A stretch of 64,000 nt of DNA from Nocardioides sp. Root1257 (lineage in GTDB: Bacteria; Actinomycetota; Actinomycetes; Propionibacteriales; Nocardioidaceae): assembly GCF_001425175.1 (NCBI RefSeq), contig NZ_LMDV01000008.1, positions 204,490 to 268,489 on the forward strand, given 5' to 3'. A program made the translations under genes and the position numbers. The notes under the pieces were generated by a model, which saw only the letters and a program-made list of their open reading frames with translations, ran no database searches and was not told the origin of the DNA. Shown piece by piece: positions 44,721 to 53,307 of the stretch. Each line of letters begins with the position of its first letter. Within the stretch, counting starts at the first letter, position 1.

Positions 44721-47249
44721 TCAGCGTGACCTGCGCCACCCGCGCTTCTGGTTCTGGAGCTCGAGCAGCTCGGTGCGCACCTCGGCGATCTCCAGGGCGA
44801 GCGCGCGGGCCCGCTCCTCCGCCTCGACCCGCTCCTGCATGGCCTCCTCGGCGATCTCCGCCTGGTGGCGTACGGCGGCCTCGACGGCGCTCCGGTCGGA
44901 GGCACGGTCGGCGGCGACCTTCTCGGCCTCGGCGCGCAGCCGGGCCTGCTCGGCGGCGGCCTGCTCGGCGGCCTCGCGGGCGGCGATCGCCGCGCTCAGC
45001 TCCTCGGCCTGGCGGGCGCTGGCGGCCGCGGTGGCGTCGAGGATCTCGCGCAGCTTCTGCTCGGCGGCCTGACGCTCGGCCGCCGCGGTCGCGGCGAGCT
45101 CGGCGTGGTTGCGGGCGTCCTGCTCCGCGAGCCGGCGCGCCTCGAGCGCCTCGCTGGCGGCGACCTCGGCCGCCGCGCGGGCGGTGGCGTGCTCCTGGGC
45201 GGTGGCGTCGGCCGCCGCACGTGCCTCGTGGGCGGTGCTGGCCTGCTCGGCCTGCCGCTCGGCGCGCTGGTGCGCAGCGGACTGCGCGGTCGCGGCCTGG
45301 GCGGCCGCCTCGGCCTGCTCGCTGGCCCGGAGCTCGGCCTGCTGGCGGGCCGCCTGCGCCTCGTCTGCCCGGGCGGCCGCCTGCTCGGCGGCCTGCTCGG
45401 CGGCCGTGCGCTCCCGGTGGGCCACCGTGGCGAGGTCGACCTGGGTGCGGGCCTGCTGCTCGGCCTGCTCGCGGGCGGCGACGGCCTCGGCGGCGAGTCC
45501 CTCGGCGGCGAGCCGCGCTGCGTGCGCCTCCTGGGCCTGCTCGGCCTGGGCCCGTGCGGAGTCGTCGGCGGCCTGACGGGCCTCGTGGGCGAGACGTGCC
45601 GCCTCGGCCTGCTGCTCGGCACGCTGGTGCGCGGCCGTCTGGTCGGTCGCCGCCTGGGCGGCTGCCTCGGCCTGCTCGCTGGCGCGCATCTCTGCCCGCT
45701 CGCGGGCCGTCTGGGCCTCGTCGGCCCGCGCGGCAGCGGCCTCGGCCGCCTGCTCGGCCGCGCTGCGGTCGCCGTGCGCGGCCGCGGCCAGGTCGATCTG
45801 CGCGCGGGCCTGCCGCTCGGCGTCCTCGCGGGCGCTGACGGCCTCCGCGGCCGCCTCCTCGGCGGCGAGCCGGGCGGCGTGGGCCTCCTCGGCCCGCTCC
45901 GCCTGGGACCGCGCCGAGTCGTCGGCGGCGATCCGGGCGTCGTGGGCGCCCTGGAGGGCGACGGCCATCTCGGCGGCCGTACGCCGTGCCTGCTCCTCGC
46001 CTGCGGCGGCCGCCGCAGCGGCCTCCGCCTGCTCGGTCGCGGCCTCCTCGGCGCGGGTGCGCGCCGCCTCGGCGGCCTCGGCGGCAGATGTCTGCTGGCG
46101 CGCGGTCTCCTCGGCGGCGGTCCGGGCGGCGTGCGCCTCCTGGGCGAGCCGGGCGTGCTCGGCGGCGGCGTCGTCGGCGGCGGCGCGCAGCCGTCCGGCC
46201 TCCTCGCCCGCGGCCTCCGCGGCGGCGCGGGCGGTGGCCTGGTCGGCTGCCTCCTGCTCGGCGGCGGCCCGGCTCTCCTGGGCGACCCGGACGAAGTCCT
46301 CGTGCGCCTGGGTCGCCGCCGCCAGCTGGGCGGCCAGCTCGGTCGCGCGGGCCTCGGCGGCCTCCCTGTCGGTGTGCGCCTGCTGGGCGGCCGCGTGGGC
46401 CTCGGCCAGCGAGGCCTCGGTGGCGGCCACGGTCTCCCGCAGCGACTCCTCGGACCGGGCGGCGACCTCGCGCAGCGACTGCTGGGTGGAGGTGGAGACG
46501 TCGTTGAGCGAGGCGTGGGTGGCGGTGGCGACGTCGCGCAGGCTCTGCTCGGACGTGCCGGCGAGCTCGCGGAGGGTCTGCTCGGCGGTCTCGGCCGCCG
46601 TACGTGCGGCCTCCTCGGCCTGCGCACGGGCCTCGTGGGCGGCGGTCGCGGCCTCGGCGTGCTCCCGGGCAGCGGTCTCGGCCTGCTCGCGGGCCTCCGC
46701 GGCGGCGGCGGCCTGCTCGGCGGCGGTGCGCGCGGCCTCCTCGGCGGCCGTGCGGTCGACCGTCTGCTGCGCGGCGGCCTGCTCGGCGGCGAGCCGGAGC
46801 GCGGTGGCGACCTTCGCGGAGTCGACGAGCTTGCGCGCGGTCTCCTCGGCCTCGGTGCGGGCGCGGGCGGCCTCGGTCGCCGCCTCCTCGAGCCGGGTCC
46901 GCTCGGCCGCGTGGACCTCGCCGGCCTCCTCGGCGGCGCGGCGCGCGTCGTACGCCTCCTGTGCCTTCGCCGCGTGCTCGGCAGCGCGCTCGTCGGCCTC
47001 CGCCCTGGCCTGGGAGGCGGCCTGGGCGGCCTCCTCGGCGACCAGGCGCTCGGCGGCCTGCTCGGCGGCAGCCTGCTCGGCCCGGCGCCGCAGCTCCTTG
47101 GTGCGCTCGATCGCCGCGTCGAGGTCGACGGGCGTGCGAGGCGGTGCGGGGGGCGGCGGCGGCTCGGTCGCAGGCGCGGGAGCGTCGGCTCCCTCGGCCT
47201 CGGCCTTGCGCTGCCACCAACGGTTCGGAGTCGGATCGTTCGTGCTCAT
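44721..47249 (-). CDS. Very long Ala/Glu/Arg-rich coiled-coil protein with internal repeats
   Basis: The protein has 842 residues starting at ATG 47249 (STNDPTPNRWWQRKAEAEG). After a Pro/Ala stretch, nearly the whole length is predicted coiled coil of Ala, Glu, Gln and Arg. Residues 225-286 are five 11-residue units (SLRDVATATHA, SLREVAARSEE and so on), a hendecad pattern. Residues 442-560 and 561-679 are two near-identical 119-residue copies. No signal peptide or membrane helix is seen, so a cytoplasmic scaffold or filament is likely, similar in composition to filament-forming coiled coils such as FilP/Scy, but no family was identified. ORFs on the opposite strand are shadows of the repeats. 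Confidence 0.8.
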   Translation of the reverse strand: MSTNDPTPNRWWQRKAEAEGADAPAPATEPPPPPAPPRTPVDLDAAIERTKELRRRAEQAAAEQAAERLVAEEAAQAASQARAEADERAAEHAAKAQEAYDARRAAEEAGEVHAAERTRLEEAATEAARARTEAEETARKLVDSAKVATALRLAAEQAAAQQTVDRTAAEEAARTAAEQAAAAAEAREQAETAAREHAEAATAAHEARAQAEEAARTAAETAEQTLRELAGTSEQSLRDVATATHASLNDVSTSTQQSLREVAARSEESLRETVAATEASLAEAHAAAQQAHTDREAAEARATELAAQLAAATQAHEDFVRVAQESRAAAEQEAADQATARAAAEAAGEEAGRLRAAADDAAAEHARLAQEAHAARTAAEETARQQTSAAEAAEAARTRAEEAATEQAEAAAAAAAGEEQARRTAAEMAVALQGAHDARIAADDSARSQAERAEEAHAARLAAEEAAAEAVSAREDAERQARAQIDLAAAAHGDRSAAEQAAEAAAARADEAQTARERAEMRASEQAEAAAQAATDQTAAHQRAEQQAEAARLAHEARQAADDSARAQAEQAQEAHAARLAAEGLAAEAVAAREQAEQQARTQVDLATVAHRERTAAEQAAEQAAARADEAQAARQQAELRASEQAEAAAQAATAQSAAHQRAERQAEQASTAHEARAAADATAQEHATARAAAEVAASEALEARRLAEQDARNHAELAATAAAERQAAEQKLREILDATAAASARQAEELSAAIAAREAAEQAAAEQARLRAEAEKVAADRASDRSAVEAAVRHQAEIAEEAMQERVEAEERARALALEIAEVRTELLELQNQKRGWRRSR

Positions 47250-47299
47250 CACGGAGGAGCCTAAGCGTTGGCGGCGCCGCGGTGTGGAGAGATCCGTGG

Positions 47300-47659
47300 T
47301 CAGTACACCAGCGCCTGCGCATCGGGGGCGAGGGCCTCCTCGACGAAGGTCGACGCCCCAGCGATGCGTACGCCGGGCAGCAGGTCGGCCTCGGTGATGT
47401 CGCGTCGGGCGGCGCACTGGGTGCACACGGTGACCCGGCCCCCGGCGGCGACGGCGGCCACGAGGTCGACCGCCGGGGCGGCCTGGGGGAGCGTGAACCC
47501 CTCCCGCCCGGCCACGCCGAGCCACGCGCCCTCGCCCGTGAGCCACAGGCTCACCGCCGCCCCCGCGCTCACCGCGGTCGCGGCGACGGTCAGGCCCTGG
47601 TTGGCGCGCTCGGGGTCGTCGGCACCGCAGGTCACCTTCACGACGAGGGGTCGGCTCAT
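47300..47659 (-). CDS. DsrE-family protein
   Basis: This 119-residue protein has a DsrE/DsrF-like Rossmann-type fold: VVKVTCGADDPERANQGLTVA, AAVSLWLTGEG and VTVCTQCAARRDIT with a Cys pair where the DsrE sulfur-carrier Cys lies, and a C-terminal FVEEALAPDAQALVY. Such proteins relay sulfur or remain uncharacterised. ATG 47659 has TACCGT exactly six bases upstream, so it may be leaderless, back to back with the next gene's promoter. Confidence 0.85.
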   Translation of the reverse strand: MSRPLVVKVTCGADDPERANQGLTVAATAVSAGAAVSLWLTGEGAWLGVAGREGFTLPQAAPAVDLVAAVAAGGRVTVCTQCAARRDITEADLLPGVRIAGASTFVEEALAPDAQALVY

Positions 47660-47665
47660 GGGGCC

Positions 47666-47688
47666 ACGGTAGAGGCCGCACCTATAGT
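47666..47688. promoter_or_regulatory. Face-to-back pair of leaderless -10 elements
   Basis: On the plus strand TATAGT (47683-47688) lies six bases before the GTG of the hydrolase gene. On the minus strand TACCGT (47671-47666) lies six bases before the dsrE ATG. Both fit TANNNT-N6-start and imply divergent transcripts that begin at their start codons. Confidence 0.65.
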
Positions 47689-47694
47689 CGGGCG

Positions 47695-48390
47695 GTGCCC
47701 ACGTTCGAAGAGCTCCTCGCCGACCCGGATTGCAGCCTGGCCGTCGACGACCAGGGCTCCGACCTGGCGCTGGTCGCGTTCGGCGGCCTCAAGGGCAAGC
47801 TCGCGATCCCGCCGTTCGAGTTCTTCGGCCTCACCCGCGACCTGCCGGTCACCAAGATCTTCATCCGCGACCAGGCCCAGGCCTGGTACGTCGACGGGGT
47901 GCCCGAGCTCGGCCCCGACCTCCGCTCGGCCGCCCAGGGCGCGCGCGACCTGGTCGACTCGCTGGCCCGCGACGCCGTGCTCTTCGGCACGTCGGCGGGC
48001 GGGTTCGCCGCGATGGCGGTCGGGGTGATGGGCGGCTTTCAGACCGTGCACGCCTTCGGCGCCCAGGTCTCGATGCGTCGCAAGGTGCGCGCGGAGATGG
48101 GGGACCGGCGGTGGATGCCGCGGGCGCGGGCCCTCTGGAGGTCCGAGCAGCCGCACAAGGTGCTCGACGTACGCCCGCTCCTGGACGCCAGCGACGGGCA
48201 CACCGCCGTCAACGTCCACATCGCCAACGACGAGCTCGACCTCGCGCACGCCGCGCTCATCGAGGGTCGCCCGGGGGTCACCGTCCACCGGCACCCGAAG
48301 GGCGGGCACTCCTTCGTCCGCAAGCTGCGCGTCGACGGGAGCCTGGAGCGCATCATCCGCGACTCCCTGGGTCTGGAGCCCGCGCCCTAG
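47695..48390 (+). CDS. Alpha/beta-hydrolase-like protein
   Basis: The protein has 231 residues from GTG 47695. The nucleophile-elbow-like LFGTSAGGFAAMAVGVM near residue 102 and a late His in HPKGGHSFVRKL suggest an alpha/beta hydrolase fold, with an acidic candidate in HIANDELD. The N-terminal part (LALVAFGGLKGKLAIPPFEFFG) resembles the first strands of that fold. It may be a serine hydrolase of unknown substrate. The next gene follows 9 bp later with its own -10-like element. Confidence 0.72.
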   Translation: MPTFEELLADPDCSLAVDDQGSDLALVAFGGLKGKLAIPPFEFFGLTRDLPVTKIFIRDQAQAWYVDGVPELGPDLRSAAQGARDLVDSLARDAVLFGTSAGGFAAMAVGVMGGFQTVHAFGAQVSMRRKVRAEMGDRRWMPRARALWRSEQPHKVLDVRPLLDASDGHTAVNVHIANDELDLAHAALIEGRPGVTVHRHPKGGHSFVRKLRVDGSLERIIRDSLGLEPAP

Positions 48391-48399
48391 AGTGGCGTC

Positions 48400-48894
48400 A
48401 TGGTGTTCGAGCTGCCCGACAACCTCCACCCCGACTGCGCCCCCGTGGCCTGGCTGCTGGGTCGCTGGGGCGGCCGCGGCAAGGGCGACTACCCGACGAT
48501 CGAGCCGTTCGAGTACGGCCAGGAGCTGGTCTTCACCCACGACGGCCGGCCCTTCTTCCACTACTTCGCGCGGTCCTGGATCGTCGACGCCGAGGGTGAG
48601 AAGGTGCGCGACGCCGCCCAGGAGGCGGGCTTCCTGCGCTGCCGTCCCGGTGGCGACCTCGAGCTGGTCCTCGCGCACTCCTCGGGCATCTCCGAGATCT
48701 GGTACGGCAAGGCCGACGTCGCCAAGTTCGAGCTGCACACCGCCGGCGTGGGCTTCACGGAGTCGGCCAAGGAGGTCACCGGCGGCAAGCGCCTCTACGG
48801 CAACGTCGAGAGCCGCCTGCTCTACGCCTACGACATGGCCGCGATGGGTCAGGAGCTCCAGCCGCACCTGTGGGCGCAGCTCGAGCGCCAGTAG
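48400..48894 (+). CDS. Nitrobindin-like heme-binding beta-barrel protein
   Basis: This 164-residue protein has WLLGRWGGRGKGDYPTI, the GxWxGxG motif of nitrobindin/THAP4-type ten-stranded barrels, plus ISEIWYGKADVAKFEL and a terminal LQPHLWAQLER where the proximal heme His is expected. Members bind ferric heme and react with NO or peroxynitrite. TAGAGT six bases before ATG 48400 suggests a leaderless start. fur follows after 5 bp. Confidence 0.9.
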   Translation: MVFELPDNLHPDCAPVAWLLGRWGGRGKGDYPTIEPFEYGQELVFTHDGRPFFHYFARSWIVDAEGEKVRDAAQEAGFLRCRPGGDLELVLAHSSGISEIWYGKADVAKFELHTAGVGFTESAKEVTGGKRLYGNVESRLLYAYDMAAMGQELQPHLWAQLERQ

Positions 48895-48899
48895 GGCCG

Positions 48900-49322
48900 A
48901 TGACCGACGAGCTCGCCTCCCGGCTGCACAGCCTCGGCTACCGCCTCACCCCCCAGCGGCAGCTGGTGCTCCAGGCCGTCGAGAAGCTCGGCCACGCCAC
49001 CCCCGACGAGATCCTCGTCGAGGTGCAGCAGCACGCGAGCGCCGTGAACGTCTCGACGATCTACCGCACCCTCGAGGTCCTCGAGGAGCTCGGCCTGGTG
49101 CGGCACGCACACCTGTCCGACCGCGCCCCGACGTACCACTCCGTGAGCGACCACGAGCACTTCCACCTCGTCTGCCGGAATTGTCACCGGGTCCTCTCCG
49201 TTGACCCAGAGGTGGTCGCTCCGCTCGCGGGCCGGCTCCGCGAGGAGCAGGGGTTCGTCATCGATGTCGGCCACCTGGCGATCTTCGGCGAGTGTGTGGA
49301 GTGTGAGGACAACAGTGAGTAG
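48900..49322 (+). CDS. Fur-family metal-dependent regulator
   Basis: This 140-residue regulator has the winged helix RLTPQRQLVLQAV, STIYRTLEVLEELGLV and the metal region DHEHFHLVCRNC, with a second CxxC near the end (CVEC). The two CxxC pairs make the structural zinc site. The pattern fits Fur, Zur or PerR and the type cannot be fixed by sequence reading alone. It is just downstream of the nitrobindin gene and overlaps ygfZ by 8 bp. Confidence 0.92.
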   Translation: MTDELASRLHSLGYRLTPQRQLVLQAVEKLGHATPDEILVEVQQHASAVNVSTIYRTLEVLEELGLVRHAHLSDRAPTYHSVSDHEHFHLVCRNCHRVLSVDPEVVAPLAGRLREEQGFVIDVGHLAIFGECVECEDNSE

Positions 49323-50295
49323 CCGGTTCCCGAGTCCCCTGCTGCAGCTGCCCGGGGCGGTCGCCGGCGACGGCATCGACCGCGACGTCGCCGCGCACTA
49401 CGGCTCCTTCAACGGCGAGCAGCGGACGCTCGAGGGCGGCGACGGGTTCGTCGACCTCTCCCACCACGACGTGGTGCGGGTCTCCGGCCCCGACCGGCTG
49501 ACCTGGCTGCACTCGCTCACCACCCAGCACCTCGAGGCGCTCGCACCGAAGGTGTGGACCGGAGTGCTGATCCTCAGCCCGCAGGGCCACGTCGAGCACG
49601 CGTTCTTCGGGTACGACGACGGCGAGGCCTTCACCGCCTTCACCGAGCCCGGCGCGGCCGAGGCGCTCGTGACCTTCCTCGACCGGATGCGCTTCATGAT
49701 GCGCGTCGAGGTCGCCGACGTGACCGCGGAGCTCGCCCTCACCTGGCGCCCCCGCTCCTCGGCGGTCGAGCCTGCCGAGACCGCCGGGCCCTACGGCAAC
49801 TACGAGCTCGTGCCGCGCGACCAGCTGCCGGCGTACGCCGAGGCGGCGGGTCCCGCCTGCGGCCTGTGGGCCTTCGAGGCGCTGCGGATCGCGCGGGGTG
49901 AGCCGCGGCTCGGTCTCGACACCGACCACCGCACGATCCCCAACGAGGCCGGCTGGATCGGCCCCGCGGTCCACCTCGACAAGGGCTGCTACCGCGGGCA
50001 GGAGACCGTCGCGCGCGTGCACACGCTCGGGCGGCCGCCGCGCCGGCTGACCCTCCTGCACCTCGACGGCTCGGAGAACCGCCTGCCCGCCGTGGGTGCG
50101 GACCTCCTGCACGGCGACAAGGTCGTGGGCTTCGTGGGCACCTCCGCACGGCACCACGAGCTCGGCCCGATCGCGCTCGCGATGGTCAAGCGCAACGTGC
50201 CCCTGGACGCCGAGCTCACCGTCGACGGGATGCCGGCCGCCCAGGAGGTCATCGTCGACCCCGAGGTCGGCCTGCACGTGCGGCCGCTGCGCTAA
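49315..50295 (+). CDS. ygfZ: YgfZ/GcvT-like folate-binding protein
   Basis: The protein has 326 residues from GTG 49315, overlapping fur by 8 bp. The family signature KGCYRGQET with its conserved Cys lies near residue 222. DRLTWLHSLTTQHLEAL and SPQGHVEHAFF match the GcvT-like N-domain. YgfZ proteins use tetrahydrofolate and support Fe-S cluster repair. Linkage to a Fur regulator fits a metal or redox role. The 3' end overlaps mshD by 4 bp. Confidence 0.93.
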   Translation: MSSRFPSPLLQLPGAVAGDGIDRDVAAHYGSFNGEQRTLEGGDGFVDLSHHDVVRVSGPDRLTWLHSLTTQHLEALAPKVWTGVLILSPQGHVEHAFFGYDDGEAFTAFTEPGAAEALVTFLDRMRFMMRVEVADVTAELALTWRPRSSAVEPAETAGPYGNYELVPRDQLPAYAEAAGPACGLWAFEALRIARGEPRLGLDTDHRTIPNEAGWIGPAVHLDKGCYRGQETVARVHTLGRPPRRLTLLHLDGSENRLPAVGADLLHGDKVVGFVGTSARHHELGPIALAMVKRNVPLDAELTVDGMPAAQEVIVDPEVGLHVRPLR

Positions 50296-51098
50296 CCGCG
50301 CCGGTACATCACGTGGGTGTCGGCGTCCGCGTGCGTGAAGCCCAGGCCTGAGTAGACGGCCACCGCCGGTGCGTTGTCGGACTCGACGTACAGCAGCACC
50401 TCGGCGACCCCGAGGCCGGCGAGGTGGTGAAGGCCGGCGAGGGTGAGCAGCTTGCCCAGCCCGCGGCCCTGGGCGCCGGGGTCGATGCCCACGACGTACA
50501 CCTCCCCGAGGTCGGGGGAGTGCTGCTTGGTCCAGTGGAAGCCGAGCAGCCGGTCGCCCTCGACCGCCAGCAGGAGGCCGGCCGGGTCGAACCACGGCTC
50601 CGCCATCCGCTCGGCCAGCTCGGCGGCATCCATCGCGCCCTGCTCGGGGTGGTGCGCGAAGGCCGCCGCGTTGACGCGGATCAGCTCGTCGGCGTCCTCC
50701 GGCGTGTAGGTACGGATCTCGACGTCGGTCCTGCTCAGCTCCGGCAGCGGGAGGCTGGTTGCCCGGCGCATCACCCACAACGAGCGCACCCGCTCGAACC
50801 CGTGGCTGCGGGCGAGCGCGGCGGCCGCCGGGTCGTCGCCGTGCGACCACGCGCTGGCCGGCACGTCCGGCACCTGGGCCAGGAGTGCGCTCGCCACGCC
50901 GTGACCGCGCGCGTCGGGGCGTACGACGAGGCTCAGCTGGTCGCCGACGAGGAGCGCGAACCCGTCCTCGTCGGTCCAGGACCGGACCGTCTCCGGGTGG
51001 TGCCGCAGCGCGCGCCAGGTCGCCTCGTCGAGCGGGGCGGCCCCGTCCTCGGCCTCCGCTGCGGCGGCGATGGCACCCACGACGTCGAGATCGATCAC
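50292..51098 (-). CDS. mshD: Mycothiol synthase MshD
   Basis: This 268-residue enzyme has two GNAT domains. The first has LSLVVRPDARGHGVASALLAQ, the second GEVYVVGIDPGAQGRGLGKLLT (acetyl-CoA loop Q-G-R-G-L-G-K) and ESDNAPAVAVYSGLGFTH. WTKQHSPDLGEVYVV is typical of MshD. It acetylates Cys-GlcN-Ins to finish mycothiol, which marks the organism as an actinobacterium. It converges on ygfZ. Confidence 0.95.
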   Translation of the reverse strand: MIDLDVVGAIAAAAEAEDGAAPLDEATWRALRHHPETVRSWTDEDGFALLVGDQLSLVVRPDARGHGVASALLAQVPDVPASAWSHGDDPAAAALARSHGFERVRSLWVMRRATSLPLPELSRTDVEIRTYTPEDADELIRVNAAAFAHHPEQGAMDAAELAERMAEPWFDPAGLLLAVEGDRLLGFHWTKQHSPDLGEVYVVGIDPGAQGRGLGKLLTLAGLHHLAGLGVAEVLLYVESDNAPAVAVYSGLGFTHADADTHVMYRRG

Positions 51099-51261
51099 TC
51101 GGGCAGCCTAGGACGCGGGCGCACGCGCGCGGTCGAGTGCACATGATCGGGTATCGGCGCGCGGAACTTGAGGTCGTCTGAACCAGGGCCCCGTTTAGCA
51201 GCGGGATGGCCCGGATCGGGTGTACGTTCCGTGATCCGCAAGCCCATCGGGGGAGGGGCAG

Positions 51262-51456
51262 ATGGAAGCCGTGACACTGGTCGATCAGTCAGCAGAGGTA
51301 GCTCTGCAGCACGTCCTCGACCTGCACCGGATGATGCGCGACCAGCGCGAGTCGTCGGACCCGCAGGTCCGCGAGTGCTGCCGCCTCATCCATGAGCTCG
51401 TGGGGGACGTCGCCTCCGTGCGCAACGCCGCCTACCTGCTGCGCAAGACGGCCTGA
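51262..51456 (+). CDS. Small hypothetical helical protein
   Basis: The frame gives 64 residues from ATG 51262 with GGGAGGGG upstream. The sequence looks fully helical (AEVALQHVLDLHRMMRDQR, CCRLIHELVGDVASVRNAAY), with adjacent Cys residues at 39-40. No membrane helix or signal peptide is present. No family is recognised. A good ribosome site and high GC at third positions support translation. It converges on glnR with a 19-bp gap. Confidence 0.65.
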   Translation: MEAVTLVDQSAEVALQHVLDLHRMMRDQRESSDPQVRECCRLIHELVGDVASVRNAAYLLRKTA

Positions 51457-51475
51457 GGCGTCGCTGCCGACGAGG

Positions 51476-52213
51476 TCAGACGGTCTCGTCGACCCGATCG
51501 GTCGACCGGGCATCGGCGGCGGCCTGCTGGTCCTTCGACGGGAGCACGAACCGGTAGCCGACGTTGCGCACCGTGCCGATCAGCGTCTCGTTCTCGACGC
51601 CGAGCTTGGCGCGCAGCCGGCGTACGTGCACGTCGACGGTGCGGGTGCCGCCGAAGTAGTCGTAGCCCCACACCTCCTGCAGCAGCTGCTGGCGGCTGAA
51701 GACGCGGCCCGGGTGCTGGGCCAGGAACTTGAGGAGCTCGAACTCCTTGAAGGTGAGGTCGAGCGGACGGCCGCTGATCTTGGCGGTGTACGTCGCGTCG
51801 TCGACCACGACCTCGCCGGAGCGGATCACGTGCGACTCGGGGTCGTCCGCGTCGCGGCGCGCGTTGAGGCGGCCGAGGGCGAGCTTGATCCGGGCCTCCA
51901 GCTCGGCCGGGCCGCAGGTGTGCAGCACGACGTCGTCCATGCCCCAGTCGTGCAGGACGACGGCGAGGCCGCCCTCGGTGCAGACCAGCAGCACGGGCAC
52001 GTCGGTGCCGGTCGTGCGGATCAGACGGCACAGGTCGCGGGCGTGGGCGAGGTCCTGACGGCCGTCGACGAGCAGCAGGTCGGAGTCCGGCGCCTCGAGG
52101 AGGGCGCTGCCCTCGGCGGGCAGGATCTTCACCTGGTGCCCGAGGAGCGCGAGTGCGGGCAGCACCTCGGCGGACGGCTGGAGGGCGCTGGTGAGAAGCA
52201 GGAGCGTGCTCAT
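51476..52213 (-). CDS. glnR: GlnR-type orphan OmpR-family regulator
   Basis: This 245-residue regulator has an atypical receiver with Asp50 (LLVDGRQDL) but without the usual acidic pocket. The winged-helix domain reads [22 protein letters not shown] and [20 protein letters not shown], nearly a GlnR hallmark. ATG 52213 follows GGAG. GlnR controls nitrogen assimilation in actinobacteria without a dedicated kinase. Asp50 is the residue known in GlnR for dimer stability. It diverges from moaD across 87 bp. Confidence 0.92.
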   Translation of the reverse strand: MSTLLLLTSALQPSAEVLPALALLGHQVKILPAEGSALLEAPDSDLLLVDGRQDLAHARDLCRLIRTTGTDVPVLLVCTEGGLAVVLHDWGMDDVVLHTCGPAELEARIKLALGRLNARRDADDPESHVIRSGEVVVDDATYTAKISGRPLDLTFKEFELLKFLAQHPGRVFSRQQLLQEVWGYDYFGGTRTVDVHVRRLRAKLGVENETLIGTVRNVGYRFVLPSKDQQAAADARSTDRVDETV

Positions 52214-52300
52214 GAGATGGTCTCCTCCCGGATGGGGCGGGGACCGAAACGCAACGCTGGGCTTCGGCCGATCACTCGTCTTCGTGAACAATACCGAAAC

Positions 52301-52603
52301 ATGGGTGTCGCATTGGAAGGTTCCAAGGGAAATGAGACCGACACCATTCGCGTGCACTACTGGGCCTCGGCCCGTGCAGCGGCCGGTGTCGGCGCCGACG
52401 AGCTCGCCGTCGACGGTCCGATCACGCTGACCGAGGTGGTCCGTCGCGCGGTCGCGCTGCACCCCGGGACCCGCCTGTCCGAGGTGCTCCAGGTCTGCTC
52501 GACGCTGGTCGGCGACCAGCCGGTCGCGAGCGCCGACCCCGCCCTAGTGCTCGTCGAGCCGGGCTCGTCGGTCGAGTTCCTCCCGCCCTTTGCGGGCGGC
52601 TAG
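52301..52603 (+). CDS. moaD: MoaD/ThiS-like sulfur carrier
   Basis: The 100-residue protein starts at ATG 52301; a GTG 17 codons in is possible. The ubiquitin-like fold is visible ([37 protein letters not shown]) and the chain ends in the Gly-Gly that is thiocarboxylated. It supplies sulfur in molybdopterin synthesis. The first 15 residues are an extension not needed by the fold. The last 60 bp overlap the convergent VanZ-like gene. Confidence 0.88.
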   Translation: MGVALEGSKGNETDTIRVHYWASARAAAGVGADELAVDGPITLTEVVRRAVALHPGTRLSEVLQVCSTLVGDQPVASADPALVLVEPGSSVEFLPPFAGG

Positions 52604-52996
52604 CACCACCACGGCGCCGACGAGCCCGCCGAGGGTGTTGGCCACGATGTCGACCTGAGACGCGGTCCGGCCGGGAAGCAGGAGCCCCTGGCACGCCTCC
52701 ACGCCGACGGCGATGACGAATGCGTACGCCGTCCAGTCGCGCCAGGTCGTGCTCGGCCAGACCAGCGAGCCGAGCGCCGAGACCGGCGCCAGGATCGCGA
52801 CGTTGCAGAGGAACTCCGCCCGCGCCTGGCTCGCCGTCTCCGGTGCGAAGCCGATCCACGTGCCGAGGTCGACGACCCACGACGCCATGCCCGACTGGGT
52901 GCCCGAGGTCGGCGCCAGCAGCGCGATGCCCAGCAGCACCGAGTAGACGACGAGTGCCGCTCCGAGCAGGCGGTGCGTCGGCGGGGAGGGGCTCAT
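52544..52996 (-). CDS. VanZ-like membrane protein
   Basis: About 150 residues from ATG 52996 with four hydrophobic helices. The VanZ pattern is seen in AEFLCNVAILAPVSALGSLVW, AFVIAVGVEACQGLLLPGR and ASQVDIVANTLGGLVGA, including the conserved QxxxPGR and DixxNtxG motifs. The family is linked to glycopeptide resistance in VanZ itself, but most members are uncharacterised. The C-terminus is basic ([16 protein letters not shown]) and lies within the 60-bp overlap with moaD. Confidence 0.88.
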   Translation of the reverse strand: MSPSPPTHRLLGAALVVYSVLLGIALLAPTSGTQSGMASWVVDLGTWIGFAPETASQARAEFLCNVAILAPVSALGSLVWPSTTWRDWTAYAFVIAVGVEACQGLLLPGRTASQVDIVANTLGGLVGAVVVLAARKGREELDRRARLDEH

Positions 52997-53307
52997 GGGG
53001 TGCAAGACTTTCACGGTCCTCGTCCCCAACATCGGGGAGATCGCCCCGCAGACGCCTCGCCGTGACGTAGGTCGCCGTTCCATCGGAGCATGACGGCTCT
53101 CGTCTCGCTCCCGCTGCCGGGCCACCGCGCACGCGCGGTGGTGGCGTGCCCGACCTGCCACCACGACGACCTCGCTGAGCGTTCGTCGCTCAACCGGCTC
53201 TCCTCGGTCCTCGGCCATCCGCGGACCTGTGCGACCTTCGGCGACGAGTACGTCAGCCCGCTCCGCAATGAGTCCTGCGGATGTGATGACCCGCTGCACT
53301 CGGTCGG
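52997..53307. other. Gene-poor stretch between vanZ-like and gmd
   Basis: These 311 bp lie between two minus-strand genes. Open frames exist on both strands (plus 53090-53326, with CPTCHHDD; minus 53011-53268) but they overlap each other, lack a clear ribosome site and have no recognised domain. They contradict each other, so neither is called. No hairpin terminator or repeat was found. Confidence 0.5.

Noticed and set aside
44865..47264. 799-codon plus-strand frame opposite the coiled-coil gene
   Set aside because: It is the Gly/Leu-rich antisense reading of the Ala/Glu repeats; the minus strand gives a regular coiled coil with a plausible start.
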